Positions 8,827 to 18,612 are shown, counted from the stretch's first letter. The stretch is DNA of 54,966 nucleotides from Natrialba chahannaoensis JCM 10990 (GCF_000337135.1 NZ_AOIN01000091.1:84728-139693), one strand, 5' to 3'. Made by a program: numbers and translations. The notes: a model not told the origin generated them from the sequence alone.

Positions 8827-8915
8827 CGTTGTGCTGCCTGACGCCAGGCACACTTTCACTCCGCTGTCCAAACCGTCTTTAGCCCCGCGTCCCTGCCACC
8901 GACTACGACGACACC

Positions 8916-10631
8916 ATGGCAGGTCCCACCGGTACTCGAGTACTCGCCCTCCCGCCGACCACGGTACTCGAGCGATCGGTTGCGACGCTCGAGGATATCG
9001 CCGCGACGATCAAGCCGGATGCGGTCTGGCTGTTCGGATACGCTCGCGAGCCGACGGCGGCAGCCCGCGCTCGCCACATCATGGACGTGCCGGTGATTCA
9101 CCCGCCGCTCGAGACGGCCGACGGTGGGACGCTTCCCCGGCACAGGATTGGTGACGAACTCGAGTTCGTTGTGGCGCAGCATTCGCGGGCGCTTGGTGCG
9201 GTTGCTGGTGCTGATTCTGGTGCTAGTGCTAATGTTGGTGCTAATTCTGGTGCTGATACTGCTGCTGGTGTTGGGAACAGTGCTGCTGACGGCGACAGCG
9301 ACAGGGACGGTAACGGGAATGATGACGGGAGCAAAACTGAACCACCGAGTGCCGACGCCCTCATCTGCGACCAGATCACGACCACGACGCGGCCCACCGC
9401 ACTCGAGACGACCCTCGATCACGCGGGCGAACTCGCGGCGGCGCTCCCGGCGGGCCAGGAGACGACCGTGCTAACCGGCGGGCTGCCCGCCGGCTACGAC
9501 GAACGGTGGCACCTCGACGCCGGGACGGGAGCCGTTCGAACCGTCGCGCACGATCCGCTGCGTTCCGCCGAGCCAGTCGCTGACGACGCCGTTGCGGTCC
9601 GCGTCCGGGGAGCCGGTCCCGTCGACGGCTACGGCGGCGCGGAATCCGTGGTGGCGCTCGAGTACAGCGCCGACGGTGCCGTCTCGACTGCAGCCTACGC
9701 ACCGGGCGATTTCGGACTCGAAGCGATCACCGGAGTCGGCCAGAAGACAGCGAACCGCCTCGAATCGCAGGGAGTGACGACTCGGGCGGGGCTACTCGAC
9801 CTGTCCGTTGCGGCGCTCGCGGATATCGAGGGCATCGGGGCAAAGAGCGCGCGCAGAATGCACGACCACGCGCGGGTACTCGAGTCGGGCGAGCCGCGCC
9901 GACTCACGGACGAGCCACTCCCCGGCGAAGCGTGGGGGCGGCCGCCGCTGTGTCTCGACATCGAAACCGACGGGCTCTCGCCGACGATCATCTGGCAGAT
10001 CGGGGTCTACGATCCCGAATCGGACACTCACCGAGCGTTCGTCGAGCGCGATGACCCCACCGACCGGGAATCGGTCGTTCGGGAGTTCTGCGACTGGCTG
10101 CTCGGCGTTCACCTGAATCGGGCGCTACTCACCTGGAACGGCTGGGGATTCGACTACCGGCATCTGGGTGCGTTCGTCGCCCGCCACTGCCCCGAGTATA
10201 CCGACGACTGGGAGTCGGTTCCGAAGTTCGACCTCTACCGCTGGGCGACCGACCGTGAGGGCACCGGCAACGCGCTCCTCCCCGGCCGGACGAACGAACT
10301 CGACGTCGTCGCCGCCGAACTCGGCTACGAGGGCCTGGGAACCGGCCTCGACGGCGCGCGAACGGCGGCGGCGTACCAGCGATTCATGCGGACGGGCGAA
10401 TCGGATGTACTCGAGTGGGACCGCCACGAGGCCTACTGCGAGGACGACTGTCGGGCGCTGTGGCACGTGTACGAGCGGCTTCGGGATGCACCGCGAGCGT
10501 CGGGTGTGGTGGGGTCGGCTGGCTCAGCGAGAGCAACGGAGTCGACGGGGTCGTCTCCAAATGGAGGCGGCTCACGCGCCGACAGCAAGGGTGGATCGAC
10601 CAGCGAGCAGACCGGACTTGGTGATTTCTGA
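8916..10631 (+). CDS. DEDD-type 3'-5' exonuclease with HhH domain (MrfB/YprB-like)
   Basis: In this 571-residue protein an N-terminal region of unknown fold is followed by a Gly/Ala/Asp low-complexity linker (about 92-145). A helix-hairpin-helix pair follows (about 267-320; AITGVGQKTANRL and DIEGIGAKSARRM). An RNase H-like exonuclease domain comes last (about 343-525) with CLDIETDGLSP, LTWNGWGFDYRHL and HEAYCEDDCRALW, giving the DxE...D...YxxxD set. The family prototype YprB/MrfB of Bacillus works with helicase YprA/MrfA in removal of mitomycin C lesions. The next gene is the matching helicase and starts directly after this stop codon. Repair function in this organism is inferred from the pair. 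Confidence 0.88.
   Translation: MAGPTGTRVLALPPTTVLERSVATLEDIAATIKPDAVWLFGYAREPTAAARARHIMDVPVIHPPLETADGGTLPRHRIGDELEFVVAQHSRALGAVAGADSGASANVGANSGADTAAGVGNSAADGDSDRDGNGNDDGSKTEPPSADALICDQITTTTRPTALETTLDHAGELAAALPAGQETTVLTGGLPAGYDERWHLDAGTGAVRTVAHDPLRSAEPVADDAVAVRVRGAGPVDGYGGAESVVALEYSADGAVSTAAYAPGDFGLEAITGVGQKTANRLESQGVTTRAGLLDLSVAALADIEGIGAKSARRMHDHARVLESGEPRRLTDEPLPGEAWGRPPLCLDIETDGLSPTIIWQIGVYDPESDTHRAFVERDDPTDRESVVREFCDWLLGVHLNRALLTWNGWGFDYRHLGAFVARHCPEYTDDWESVPKFDLYRWATDREGTGNALLPGRTNELDVVAAELGYEGLGTGLDGARTAAAYQRFMRTGESDVLEWDRHEAYCEDDCRALWHVYERLRDAPRASGVVGSAGSARATESTGSSPNGGGSRADSKGGSTSEQTGLGDF
9198..9288 (+). repeat. In-frame GNT-triplet tract in the exonuclease linker
   Basis: About 30 codons are almost all GGT, GCT, GAT, AAT, TCT, AGT or GTT, with the near-repeated block GGTGCTGATTCTGGTGCT / GGTGCTAATTCTGGTGCT. 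T-ending codons are the opposite of the GC3 bias around them. This is most simply a replication-slippage expansion encoding a flexible Gly/Ala/Asp/Asn/Ser linker. Confidence 0.75.
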
Positions 10632-13484
10632 ATGGCAACGAACGAGGGCGGAGATGTGGGAGATGAGGACGGCCAGGGCGACCAGGGCAACCAGGACGAC
10701 CAGCAAGCGATCCCGATCACTGGTGAGGAGTTGCGAGAGACGTTCCCGCGCGCAGGCGCTCGCGACTCTGGTGACATCTCCGTCCTCGAACTCCCCGGCC
10801 GAGAGGCAGCGACCGTTCCGAACTCGAACGTCCTCCGCCCGGAGCTCGCCGAGCAGTTGGAACACGACCTCTATGCTCATCAGGCCGAAGCGCTCGAGGC
10901 ACTCGAGTGTGGGAAGAACATCTGCGTCGCGACGAGCACCGCCTCGGGGAAGACGCGAATCTATGCGCTCCAGATTGCGAGACACTATCTGGACGCACGC
11001 GAGCGGGCCGCAGAGACCGGCGCGGGAAAGGGGAGACAGAACGGAGGCGAGAAGACGGGTGCAGTGTCAGGACCCACACCGACCGCCTACATCTGCTACC
11101 CCACGAAAGCCCTCTCGCGCGACCAGGAGCGCGAACTGAACGACTTCTACGACGACCTCGGCCTCGACATCACCGTCCGCGTCTACGACGGCGACACCGA
11201 ACGCGGCGAGACGCGCCGCCAGATCCGCGAGGAAGCAGACATCATCATCACCAACTTTGCCGGCGTGAATACCTACCTGCACGACCACGACCGCTGGGCA
11301 CGCTTCTTCTCTGCCTGCGACCTCGTGGTGATCGACGAATCCCACACCTACACCGGCGTCCACGGCATGCACGTCGCCTGGATTATCCGCCGACTGAAGC
11401 GCGTGCTCGCCTCCTACGACGCCGACCCGCAGTTCATCCTCACCAGCGCAACGATCGGAAATCCGGGCGCGCACTCGAGTACCCTGATCGACGACCAGGT
11501 AACGGTGATCGACGAGGACGGCTCTCCAACGGGGCCGCGGGAACTGGTGCTGTGGAATCCGCCGCCGCAGTCGAGTGAGAAAGACGGGGACAGAGCCGGT
11601 GCCGAAGACGCCGTCACCGACCGCGTCCCCGCCACCGTCGAAGCACCGCGGCTCCTCTCGCACCTGACCTACCACGACGCCCAGACGCTGCTGTTTACGC
11701 CCTCCCGAAAGCTCGCCGAACTCTCGGTCAAGCGCGCGGCAAAACATCGCCGCGACCGGTCACGATACTACACGAATCCGGACCGTGGCAGCGCCATCGA
11801 GCCCTACCACGCGGGCCACTCAAGGCGAAATCGCCACGGCACGGAACATCAGCTCAAGACCGGCGTGCTAGACGGCGTCGCCTCGACGAACGCACTCGAG
11901 TTGGGGATCAACGTCGGCGAGATGGACGCCACCGTCCAGTTGGGCTACCCCGGCCAGCGCCAGTCGTTCTGGCAGCAGATCGGCCGCGCGGGACGAGGGT
12001 CGAAGCGTGCGCTCTCGGTGCTCGTCGCCGGTCACCGCACACTGGACCAGTACGTCGTGAACAACTCGGAGTACCTACTCGAGAACGACGTCGAGGACGC
12101 CGTCGTCGACACCGAGAACGACGCGGTCTTCGCACAGCACCTGCTCTGTGCGGCGGCCGAACTCGCGCTCGATGAGAGCGACGCCGGCGCGGGCGGACTC
12201 GCCGACCGCGAGCGACTCGAGCAGGCGGTCGAGATGTGGCGACGCGCAGGGAAACTCACCGGCCACCTCGAAACCGGCGTCTCCTACACTGGCCCACCCA
12301 GACCGCAGCGGTCGATCTCGCTGTACGCCACGACCGGCGAGGAGTACACGGTCGAACTCGCCGACGGCGTCGACGAGCGCCACGACCCCGAGATGGAACC
12401 GCTCGCCGAGGAGCGCGTCCTGCGGGACTTCCACGAGGGTGCGGTCAGACTCCACGAGGGCCAGCAGTACGAGGTTTGTGCGGTCGATCACACGACCCCG
12501 CGGCCGTCGGTGACGCTGCGCCCGACGGACGTAGCGTACCACACGCGGACGCGCACGGACGTGACTGTCCTCGACGCCGTCTCGGAGGAGTCGCGCGAGA
12601 TTGGGACCTTTACGCTCCACTTCGGCCGCGGGCGAGTGCTCGTCTACCACGACGCCTACGATGAGGTCGCGATCCACGGCGGCAAAAAGCAAGCACAGCA
12701 ACTCCCCACCGGAAACCCGCCGCTCTCGATGGAGACGCAACTGTGCTGGCTCGAGGTCCCAGAGCGCGTCGAGTCCACACTGGTCGAGCGGTACCGCGAC
12801 TTTTCCGTGCCGGAACTGGACAGCGACCTCGCAGATACCGCCCACCTCGGCTACGCGGGTGGCCTCCACGCCGCCGAGCACGCGACGATTGGCGTCGCCC
12901 CACTCGAGTTGATGGTCGACAAGCGCGACCTCGGCGGACTAGCGACGCTGTCGATCGACTCGCATCTGGCCAGCGCCACAGCAGACGAGAACGGTGACGA
13001 CGAGACGAGCGTCGGCGAGGACCCTGCCCCCCAGAACATCGCCGCTGCTGAGGCGACCGTCAGAGAACTCGCGATGGGACTCGAGCGCAAACCCGCGAGC
13101 GGCTGGTTCATCTACGACGGGATCGACGGCGGCCTCGGTTTCTCGCGGGCGATCTACGAGAACTTCGAGGCCGTCGCCAGGCGTGCGCGCGATCTGATCG
13201 AAAACTGTGACTGCGGCCGCATCGATGGTTGTCCTGCGTGCGTGATGGACGACCAGTGCGGGAACGACAACCAGCCACTACACCGCGGCGCTGCTGTCGA
13301 CGTGCTGGATCACCTCCTGGCGAGTGCGAGTGGGGATGGAAGTGTTCTCGGGTCCGATCTACCGATAGATGATGGTGAGGACGGAGACAGAGACGGTAAC
13401 GAAGGCGGAAACGGAGCGGGAGACGAAGACGAACACGAAACTGGTGAAGTCGACGACAGACGGCCGCCGCTATTCTACGCCTGA
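10632..13484 (+). CDS. DEAD/DEAH-box helicase with C-terminal DUF1998 zinc motif (MrfA/YprA-like)
   Basis: The 950-residue superfamily 2 helicase has Walker A STASGKTRIY near residue 105, the Walker B variant VVIDESHTYTG near 235, motif III ILTSATIGNPG, and motif VI QIGRAGRGSKRA near 450. The C-terminal DUF1998 region has four Cys in NCDCGRIDGCPACVMDDQCG (about 857-876), expected to bind Zn. The protein ends in an acidic, low-complexity tail. MrfA/Hrq1-type helicases translocate 3'-5' on DNA and act in crosslink or adduct repair. The ATG abuts the exonuclease stop (TGAATG), so expression is coupled. Confidence 0.93.
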   Translation: MATNEGGDVGDEDGQGDQGNQDDQQAIPITGEELRETFPRAGARDSGDISVLELPGREAATVPNSNVLRPELAEQLEHDLYAHQAEALEALECGKNICVATSTASGKTRIYALQIARHYLDARERAAETGAGKGRQNGGEKTGAVSGPTPTAYICYPTKALSRDQERELNDFYDDLGLDITVRVYDGDTERGETRRQIREEADIIITNFAGVNTYLHDHDRWARFFSACDLVVIDESHTYTGVHGMHVAWIIRRLKRVLASYDADPQFILTSATIGNPGAHSSTLIDDQVTVIDEDGSPTGPRELVLWNPPPQSSEKDGDRAGAEDAVTDRVPATVEAPRLLSHLTYHDAQTLLFTPSRKLAELSVKRAAKHRRDRSRYYTNPDRGSAIEPYHAGHSRRNRHGTEHQLKTGVLDGVASTNALELGINVGEMDATVQLGYPGQRQSFWQQIGRAGRGSKRALSVLVAGHRTLDQYVVNNSEYLLENDVEDAVVDTENDAVFAQHLLCAAAELALDESDAGAGGLADRERLEQAVEMWRRAGKLTGHLETGVSYTGPPRPQRSISLYATTGEEYTVELADGVDERHDPEMEPLAEERVLRDFHEGAVRLHEGQQYEVCAVDHTTPRPSVTLRPTDVAYHTRTRTDVTVLDAVSEESREIGTFTLHFGRGRVLVYHDAYDEVAIHGGKKQAQQLPTGNPPLSMETQLCWLEVPERVESTLVERYRDFSVPELDSDLADTAHLGYAGGLHAAEHATIGVAPLELMVDKRDLGGLATLSIDSHLASATADENGDDETSVGEDPAPQNIAAAEATVRELAMGLERKPASGWFIYDGIDGGLGFSRAIYENFEAVARRARDLIENCDCGRIDGCPACVMDDQCGNDNQPLHRGAAVDVLDHLLASASGDGSVLGSDLPIDDGEDGDRDGNEGGNGAGDEDEHETGEVDDRRPPLFYA

Positions 13485-13488
13485 TGTT

Positions 13489-15579
13489 CTACGCTTGTGG
13501 GTGAGATGATTCGGCGGCAACTGAGACACCAAGCTGGTCGAAGACGAACGACCAGACATCGAGTTGCTCCTCGACGACCATCCAGGTCGGCTTGCCAGTT
13601 CCGTGGCCGGTATCCCGGTAGGTCTTACAGAAGAACGGGCCACCCGCGGCGATAGACTGCATGCGCGCGGCCATCTTCCAGGCGTGCACCGGATGCACGC
13701 GCGTGTCGTCTTCGGCCGTTTTGAAGAGGACAGCCGGATACTCGGGACCGGAGCCGTCCGTCCCGTCAGCGACGTTGTGGTACGGCGAGTACGCCTTGAT
13801 CCACTCGTAGGCCTCCGGGTCGTCCGGCGACCCGTACTCACTCGTCCAGGACGCACCGAGCAGGAAGGTGTGGAATCGGAGCATGTCGAGCAGCGGAACG
13901 TGACAGCAGACCGCTGCGAACAGGTCCGGCCGCTGTGTCAGTGCGGCACCGACGGTCAGCCCACCGTTCGAGCCACCCGAAATCGCCAGGCGCTCGCTTG
14001 ACGTGTACTCCTCGCCGATCAGGTACTCCGCGGCGGCGATCATGTCGTCGAACGTGCGCTGTTTATCCTCGTGGCGGGCCGCCTCGTGCCACTCCTTACC
14101 GAACTCGCCGCCACCGCGGAGGTTTGCGTGTGCGTACACGCCACCCTCGCGAAGGAATTCGAGCCTGTATTTCCGGAAAGTCGGCGTCAGGCTGTTTTCG
14201 AACCCGCCGTAGCCGTACAGCAGCGTCGGATTGTCGCCGTCGCGCTCGATGTCAGCGCGGTGGACGACGAACATCGGAATCTCGGTCCCGTCGGCGGACT
14301 CGTACCGAACCTGCTCGACGGTCAGGTCGAACTCGAGTGCAACGTCAGGCTGGTCGAGTTCCGTGACGGTGTCTGCCTCAAGGTCGTAGCGACAGACGGC
14401 TGGCGGGTAATCGAACGACTGGTAGCTGAAGAACACCTCGGACGCGTCAGGAGTGCCATCGAGGCCGGCCACCGTTCCCGTCCCCGTCTCCGTCTCGGCT
14501 CCGGGGAGACCAATCGACCGCACGTGCTCGCCCGCGAGGTCGAACAACTCGAGTTCGGAGACGGCCGCGCGTTCGTACTGTACCAGCAGGTGGTTGTCGA
14601 CGACAGCCGCGTCTGTGACGATGCCGTCGCGTTCGGGGATCAGTTCCGGGAGTTCGCTGGGATCGACTGCGTCGACGGAACCGGAGAGGTCGAGTTCAAG
14701 GAAGCGATAGTACGGTGCGTCGAGGTCCGTCTGCAGGTACGCAACGTCCTCGTGGAGCAGTGGCAAGTAGACGTGGTCGGCGTCAGTGATGACCTGTATC
14801 AGGTCGGTGTCGCCAACCGGGGCGTACAGCAGATCGCTGCGGTCCCAGTCGGCGACTAGCGCGACAAGCAGATGGTCGCCATCTCGATCCGTCGCGAGCA
14901 GCGGCCACGTCGACGCCTCGTCGATCTCGTAGACGAGGTCGTCCTCGTTGCCATCGGGGTCGGCACCGTGTTCGTGGTAGTGGATGGTCTTCTCGAGTTG
15001 GGCCTCGCCAGCCAGCCCAGTACGGCTGTAGTAAAACCCGTCGGGCGTCCACGCGAGTGACCGGGGAGTGGCGCGGCCAACGTCCGACAGTTCCTCGATC
15101 ACGGTTCTCGAGGGCACCTCGATGACGACGATGTCGTACAGTTCGTTGCCGCCCTCGTCGACGCCGTACGCGAGGCGCTCGCCGTCCGGCGAGACGGTCC
15201 ACCACCCCATCGCCTTCGTTCCGTCCTCGCTGAACTCGTTCGGATCGACGAGCACCTCGCGCTCGGACTCGAGTGACTCCCGAACGTACAGCACTGCCTG
15301 GTCGTCCTCGTCTGTCTCGACTTCCTGAAAATACCCCGTTGGTGCTGCTGTCACCGTCCCGTAGTCGGTCGTCCGAGCGAGCGACTCGAACTGCGGACGT
15401 AGTTGCTCGCGAGCCTCCCGGGACTCGAGATAGTCGTCGGCGTACTCGTTCTGTCGGTCGACCCAGTCGTCGACGGCCTCGTCGTCCGATTCGAGCCAGC
15501 GGAACGGGTCGTCAACCATGTCGCCGTGGCGTTCGTAGCTCGTGTTCTCGCGTTTTGAGTGTGGGGGACCGGAAACCAT
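13489..15579 (-). CDS. Prolyl oligopeptidase family serine peptidase (S9A)
   Basis: The 696-residue enzyme has the S9A layout: a seven-blade propeller (about 70-410) followed by an alpha/beta-hydrolase domain. The nucleophile Ser is in LAISGGSNGGLTVGAA (about residue 535), the Asp in FKTAEDDTRVHP (about 625) and the His in RDTGHGTGKPTW (about 658). It would cleave short peptides after proline in the cytoplasm; no signal peptide is seen. The ATG at 15579 was preferred over an in-frame TTG five codons upstream. It converges with the helicase gene, with 4 bp between the two stops. Confidence 0.93.
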   Translation of the reverse strand: MVSGPPHSKRENTSYERHGDMVDDPFRWLESDDEAVDDWVDRQNEYADDYLESREAREQLRPQFESLARTTDYGTVTAAPTGYFQEVETDEDDQAVLYVRESLESEREVLVDPNEFSEDGTKAMGWWTVSPDGERLAYGVDEGGNELYDIVVIEVPSRTVIEELSDVGRATPRSLAWTPDGFYYSRTGLAGEAQLEKTIHYHEHGADPDGNEDDLVYEIDEASTWPLLATDRDGDHLLVALVADWDRSDLLYAPVGDTDLIQVITDADHVYLPLLHEDVAYLQTDLDAPYYRFLELDLSGSVDAVDPSELPELIPERDGIVTDAAVVDNHLLVQYERAAVSELELFDLAGEHVRSIGLPGAETETGTGTVAGLDGTPDASEVFFSYQSFDYPPAVCRYDLEADTVTELDQPDVALEFDLTVEQVRYESADGTEIPMFVVHRADIERDGDNPTLLYGYGGFENSLTPTFRKYRLEFLREGGVYAHANLRGGGEFGKEWHEAARHEDKQRTFDDMIAAAEYLIGEEYTSSERLAISGGSNGGLTVGAALTQRPDLFAAVCCHVPLLDMLRFHTFLLGASWTSEYGSPDDPEAYEWIKAYSPYHNVADGTDGSGPEYPAVLFKTAEDDTRVHPVHAWKMAARMQSIAAGGPFFCKTYRDTGHGTGKPTWMVVEEQLDVWSFVFDQLGVSVAAESSHPQA

Positions 15580-15713
15580 GCTGATGGGGTACAAACGCTA
15601 GATACTTGAATACATAGTTTTAGCTACAGTTTGTCCGGAACAGGAACTGTCGTTGCCCAGTTCCACACGTTTGCATCCAAAAGAGTCAATGAGTCTACCT
15701 GTGACGGACGAGT

Positions 15714-16388
15714 ATGACCAATTCGACGGATGCAGAACTATTCGGTGCCATCGCCGATCGGATGGCCAGTGAACTGGCGCTCGACGCCAGCGGGCACGAC
15801 ATTCATCACGCCTGGCGTGTGTTCTCGCTCGGACGACGACTCGCCGACAAAGAGGGAGCCGACGGCCTCGTCGTCGGAGCGGCGGCGCTCACTCATGATC
15901 TCCACCGCGTCGTCGGTGGCGACGAGTTCGTCCATCCCCGAGACACGCTGCCGACGGTCCGCGACATTCTCGAGAATGTCGACTTCCCGACCGAGCGAAT
16001 CGAGGCCGTCTGCCACTGCGTCGCCGTTCACGAAGAGTACGACTTTGACTACGGCCACGGCGACGAACGAGGTGCCGACACCATCGAGGCCGCCATCATT
16101 CAAGACGCGGACAACCTCGACGCGATCGGTGCCGTTGGAATCGCACGTGCGTTCGCTTACGGTGGTGCACACGACAACCCGATGTGGACCGCCGATCCGT
16201 CGCCCGACTGGGTCGCGTGGTCGAAGGCCGAAACTGGCGGCTCAACACTCGAGCACCTTGAGGAGAAACTCGTCCACCTCCAGGAGAACATGAACACCGA
16301 CACCGGCCGCCGACTGGCCGCCGAGCGCCACGCGTTCCTCCTCGAATTTCGCGAGCGATTCGAACGCGAGTGGGTCGGTGAGGCGTAG
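15714..16388 (+). CDS. HD-domain phosphohydrolase
   Basis: This 224-residue HD-superfamily protein has metal ligands in GHDIHHAWRV (near residue 24), the HD pair in AALTHDLHRVVGG (near 66) and the distal Asp in AIIQDADNLDAIGAVG (near 128), the order found in stand-alone HD hydrolases of the YedJ/COG1418-like group. Such enzymes usually hydrolyse nucleotides or phosphate esters; the substrate is not deducible. It is a single gene, divergent from the prolyl oligopeptidase. Confidence 0.85.
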   Translation: MTNSTDAELFGAIADRMASELALDASGHDIHHAWRVFSLGRRLADKEGADGLVVGAAALTHDLHRVVGGDEFVHPRDTLPTVRDILENVDFPTERIEAVCHCVAVHEEYDFDYGHGDERGADTIEAAIIQDADNLDAIGAVGIARAFAYGGAHDNPMWTADPSPDWVAWSKAETGGSTLEHLEEKLVHLQENMNTDTGRRLAAERHAFLLEFRERFEREWVGEA

Positions 16389-16456
16389 TGCTCCGAAACG
16401 ACAGCCCTGCGCGAAAAGGCAAAGACCCACTGCGAAGCTCACGTGGCGGTAAATAG

Positions 16457-16663
16457 ATGTCCGCCCTCCGAACCGCGCTTCTCGAGTGGGACGCGGATCG
16501 CATCGTCACTGTCGTCACGGCTGGGGTGGCGGTATACAGCTCGATGCAGCTGACGGACGGCTTGGTCACCGGGCTCGCACTGGCCGTCTGTCTCGCGGCT
16601 GTACTCGGCGGTTCGTGGTGGGGTGTGACGCGACTCGTCGAACACGTCTGGCGTCAGCAATAG
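16457..16663 (+). CDS. Small two-helix membrane protein, unknown function
   Basis: The 68-residue reading frame has two hydrophobic segments (about 18-33 and 36-55), GC3-rich codons and a basic C-terminus ending LVEHVWRQQ. No family is recognised. It lies between the HD hydrolase and purD on the same strand, 69 bp after the former. Size, composition and position suggest a real small membrane protein, but no function can be named. Confidence 0.6.
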   Translation: MSALRTALLEWDADRIVTVVTAGVAVYSSMQLTDGLVTGLALAVCLAAVLGGSWWGVTRLVEHVWRQQ

Positions 16664-16778
16664 CCCTGCATTCAGTGCCGGTACACTGGCTGGAGTCGCG
16701 GCCAATACACACGAATGTGTGTACTTCTTGCTCGTGGAAAGAGCAACACTTACAAGTTCGTGCGTTTCGATATCGACC

Positions 16779-18071
16779 ATGTCAGAGACCGTGCTCCTGA
16801 TCGGCGGCGGCGGTCGCGAACACGCCATCGCCCGCGAGCTCGAGACTAGTGAGGCCGACCTCTACGCCTGCGCCGGCAACCGAAACCCCGGCATCGCCCG
16901 CATCGCAGACGGCTTCGAGACACTCGAGACGACCAACCCGAAGGCCGTCCTCGAATTCGCCGAGGATGTCGACGCGACAATCGCCGTCGTCGGCCCCGAA
17001 GCACCCCTCCAGGCCGGCGTCGCAGACGAACTCGAGTCCGCCGGCATCTACGCCTTCGGCCCGAAGGAGGCTGAAGCCCGCATCGAGACGGACAAAGCCT
17101 TCCAGCGCCGGTTCATGGCCGAACACGACATTCCGGGCTGCCCGGACTTCGAGACGTTCGACGACATGGACGCCGCATGTGATTTTGTCGACGAGTACGA
17201 CGGCGACCTGGCGATCAAGCCCGCGGGACTCACCGGCGGCAAGGGCGTCAAAGTCATCGGCGACCAGGTCACCGCCGAGGAGGGCAAAGAGTACATTCGC
17301 GAGTCCGACTACGACCGCATCGTCCTCGAAGAACGCCTCATCGGCGAGGAGTTCACGGTGCAGGCGTTCGTCGCCAACGGCGACGTACGAACGGCACCCG
17401 CCGTGCAGGACCACAAGCGCGCCTACGAGGGCGACGAGGGACCGAACACCGGCGGAATGGGGAGCTACTCCGACGCGACCACTGCGCTGCCGTTCATGAC
17501 CGACGCGGACTACGACGACGCCGTCTCGATCATCGAGGCAACTGTGGAGGCACTCGAGGACTACCGTGGAATTCTGTACGGCCAGTTCATGCTCACCAGC
17601 GAGGGGCCGAAGGTCATCGAGTTCAACGCCCGCTTTGGCGACCCCGAGGCGATGAACACACTTCCAGTCCTCGAGACGGACTTCCTCGACATTCTGACGG
17701 CTGCACGGGACGGCGACTCGCTCCCGGCACTCGAGTTCGCGCCGCAGGCGACGGTCTGTAAGTACGCGGTTCCGGAGGGGTACCCGACGGATCCTGAGGC
17801 AGGTGCGAAAGTGCAGGTTGACGAAGAGAGTGCCGGCGATGCACTCCTCTACTACGCGAGCGTGGACGAACGCGACGACGGCATCTATACCACGACGTCG
17901 CGCTCGTTCGCCGTGGTCGGGCGTGCGGATTCGATTACTGAGGCCGAGACAATTGCCGAGGATGCCCTCGAAGTCGCCGGCGAAGAGGGGCTGCACATGC
18001 GCCACGATATCGGGAAGCCGGAGTTAGTGCAGCAGCGAATCGATCACGTCGAGGAACTGCGCGGCGAGTAA
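16779..18071 (+). CDS. purD: Phosphoribosylamine-glycine ligase
   Basis: The 430-residue GAR synthetase ligates glycine to phosphoribosylamine with ATP (second step of de novo purine synthesis). It shows VLLIGGGGREHAIARELE at the N-terminus, VVGPEAPLQAGVADEL, the ATP-grasp segment LAIKPAGLTGGKGVKV, QDHKRAYEGDEGPNTGGMG and IEFNARFGDPEAMNTLP. The ATG at 16779 is supported by the family start and by TTACAA at 16750-16755, about 26 nt upstream, consistent with a leaderless mRNA. No other pur gene is in the window. Confidence 0.97.
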   Translation: MSETVLLIGGGGREHAIARELETSEADLYACAGNRNPGIARIADGFETLETTNPKAVLEFAEDVDATIAVVGPEAPLQAGVADELESAGIYAFGPKEAEARIETDKAFQRRFMAEHDIPGCPDFETFDDMDAACDFVDEYDGDLAIKPAGLTGGKGVKVIGDQVTAEEGKEYIRESDYDRIVLEERLIGEEFTVQAFVANGDVRTAPAVQDHKRAYEGDEGPNTGGMGSYSDATTALPFMTDADYDDAVSIIEATVEALEDYRGILYGQFMLTSEGPKVIEFNARFGDPEAMNTLPVLETDFLDILTAARDGDSLPALEFAPQATVCKYAVPEGYPTDPEAGAKVQVDEESAGDALLYYASVDERDDGIYTTTSRSFAVVGRADSITEAETIAEDALEVAGEEGLHMRHDIGKPELVQQRIDHVEELRGE

Positions 18072-18245
18072 TCGGCACTCGCGACGACTGCTGTGGCAGT
18101 AGCAGCGTTTTCGGTGCTGTAAGCAGTGTCAGCAGTATTAGCGATCACAGCGATACGTGCGGTGTCAACGGCAGTAGCGGCGACAACAGTGTTACTGAGG
18201 TGCGTCCAATCCGTCGTCGAACTCAATCGATCCTGTCACAGTCCC

Positions 18246-18520
18246 TCAGATCACGTCGCCAACACTCTCTAGATTGACCGCCTCCCCGAGCGTGCCAGGG
18301 TCGGCGACCGCGCCGACGCCCTGTTCGTCGACGGCCGACTGAATGGTTTCGACGGTGACGCAGTCGTGACGCGCTCGGAGTCTGCGGCTCTGTCGAGCGC
18401 CCGGCGCAGAAGGACGTAGCCGACGACGGTGAGGAGCCCCATCGCCAACGCACCCCGGACGCCGTAGCGACGGTACCCGACAGTCATCGCCTTCTTCCCG
18501 ACGGTAAGCAATCCGATCAT
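18246..18520 (-). pseudogene. Small haloarchaeal protein gene interrupted by an apparent frameshift
   Basis: Starting at ATG 18520, one frame encodes MIGLLTVGKKAMTVGYRRYG and a membrane segment LAMGLLTVVGYVLLRRAL. It then degenerates into a Ser/Pro/Arg-rich string typical of out-of-frame high-GC DNA. From about 18360 a different minus frame takes over with VTVETIQSAVDEQGVGAVAD and TLGEAVNLESVGDVI, showing strong GC3, and ends at TGA 18246. The switch point lies around 18355-18375. Together they would give a protein of about 90 residues. Either a real indel, an assembly error or a recoding site explains this; the family is unknown to me. Confidence 0.6.
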
Positions 18521-18612
18521 GGTGACCGTCGTAGGACAAGTACAGGCAAGAGCCTGCGCCCTTCGTGTGGAGGCCGCCAGCAACGCACCAACGCACTGCT
18601 GTCGCAGCACAC

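Noticed and set aside
16782-18005. A 407-codon minus-strand open frame antisense to purD
   Set aside because: Same cause: antisense shadow of a high-GC gene, with no recognisable motif.
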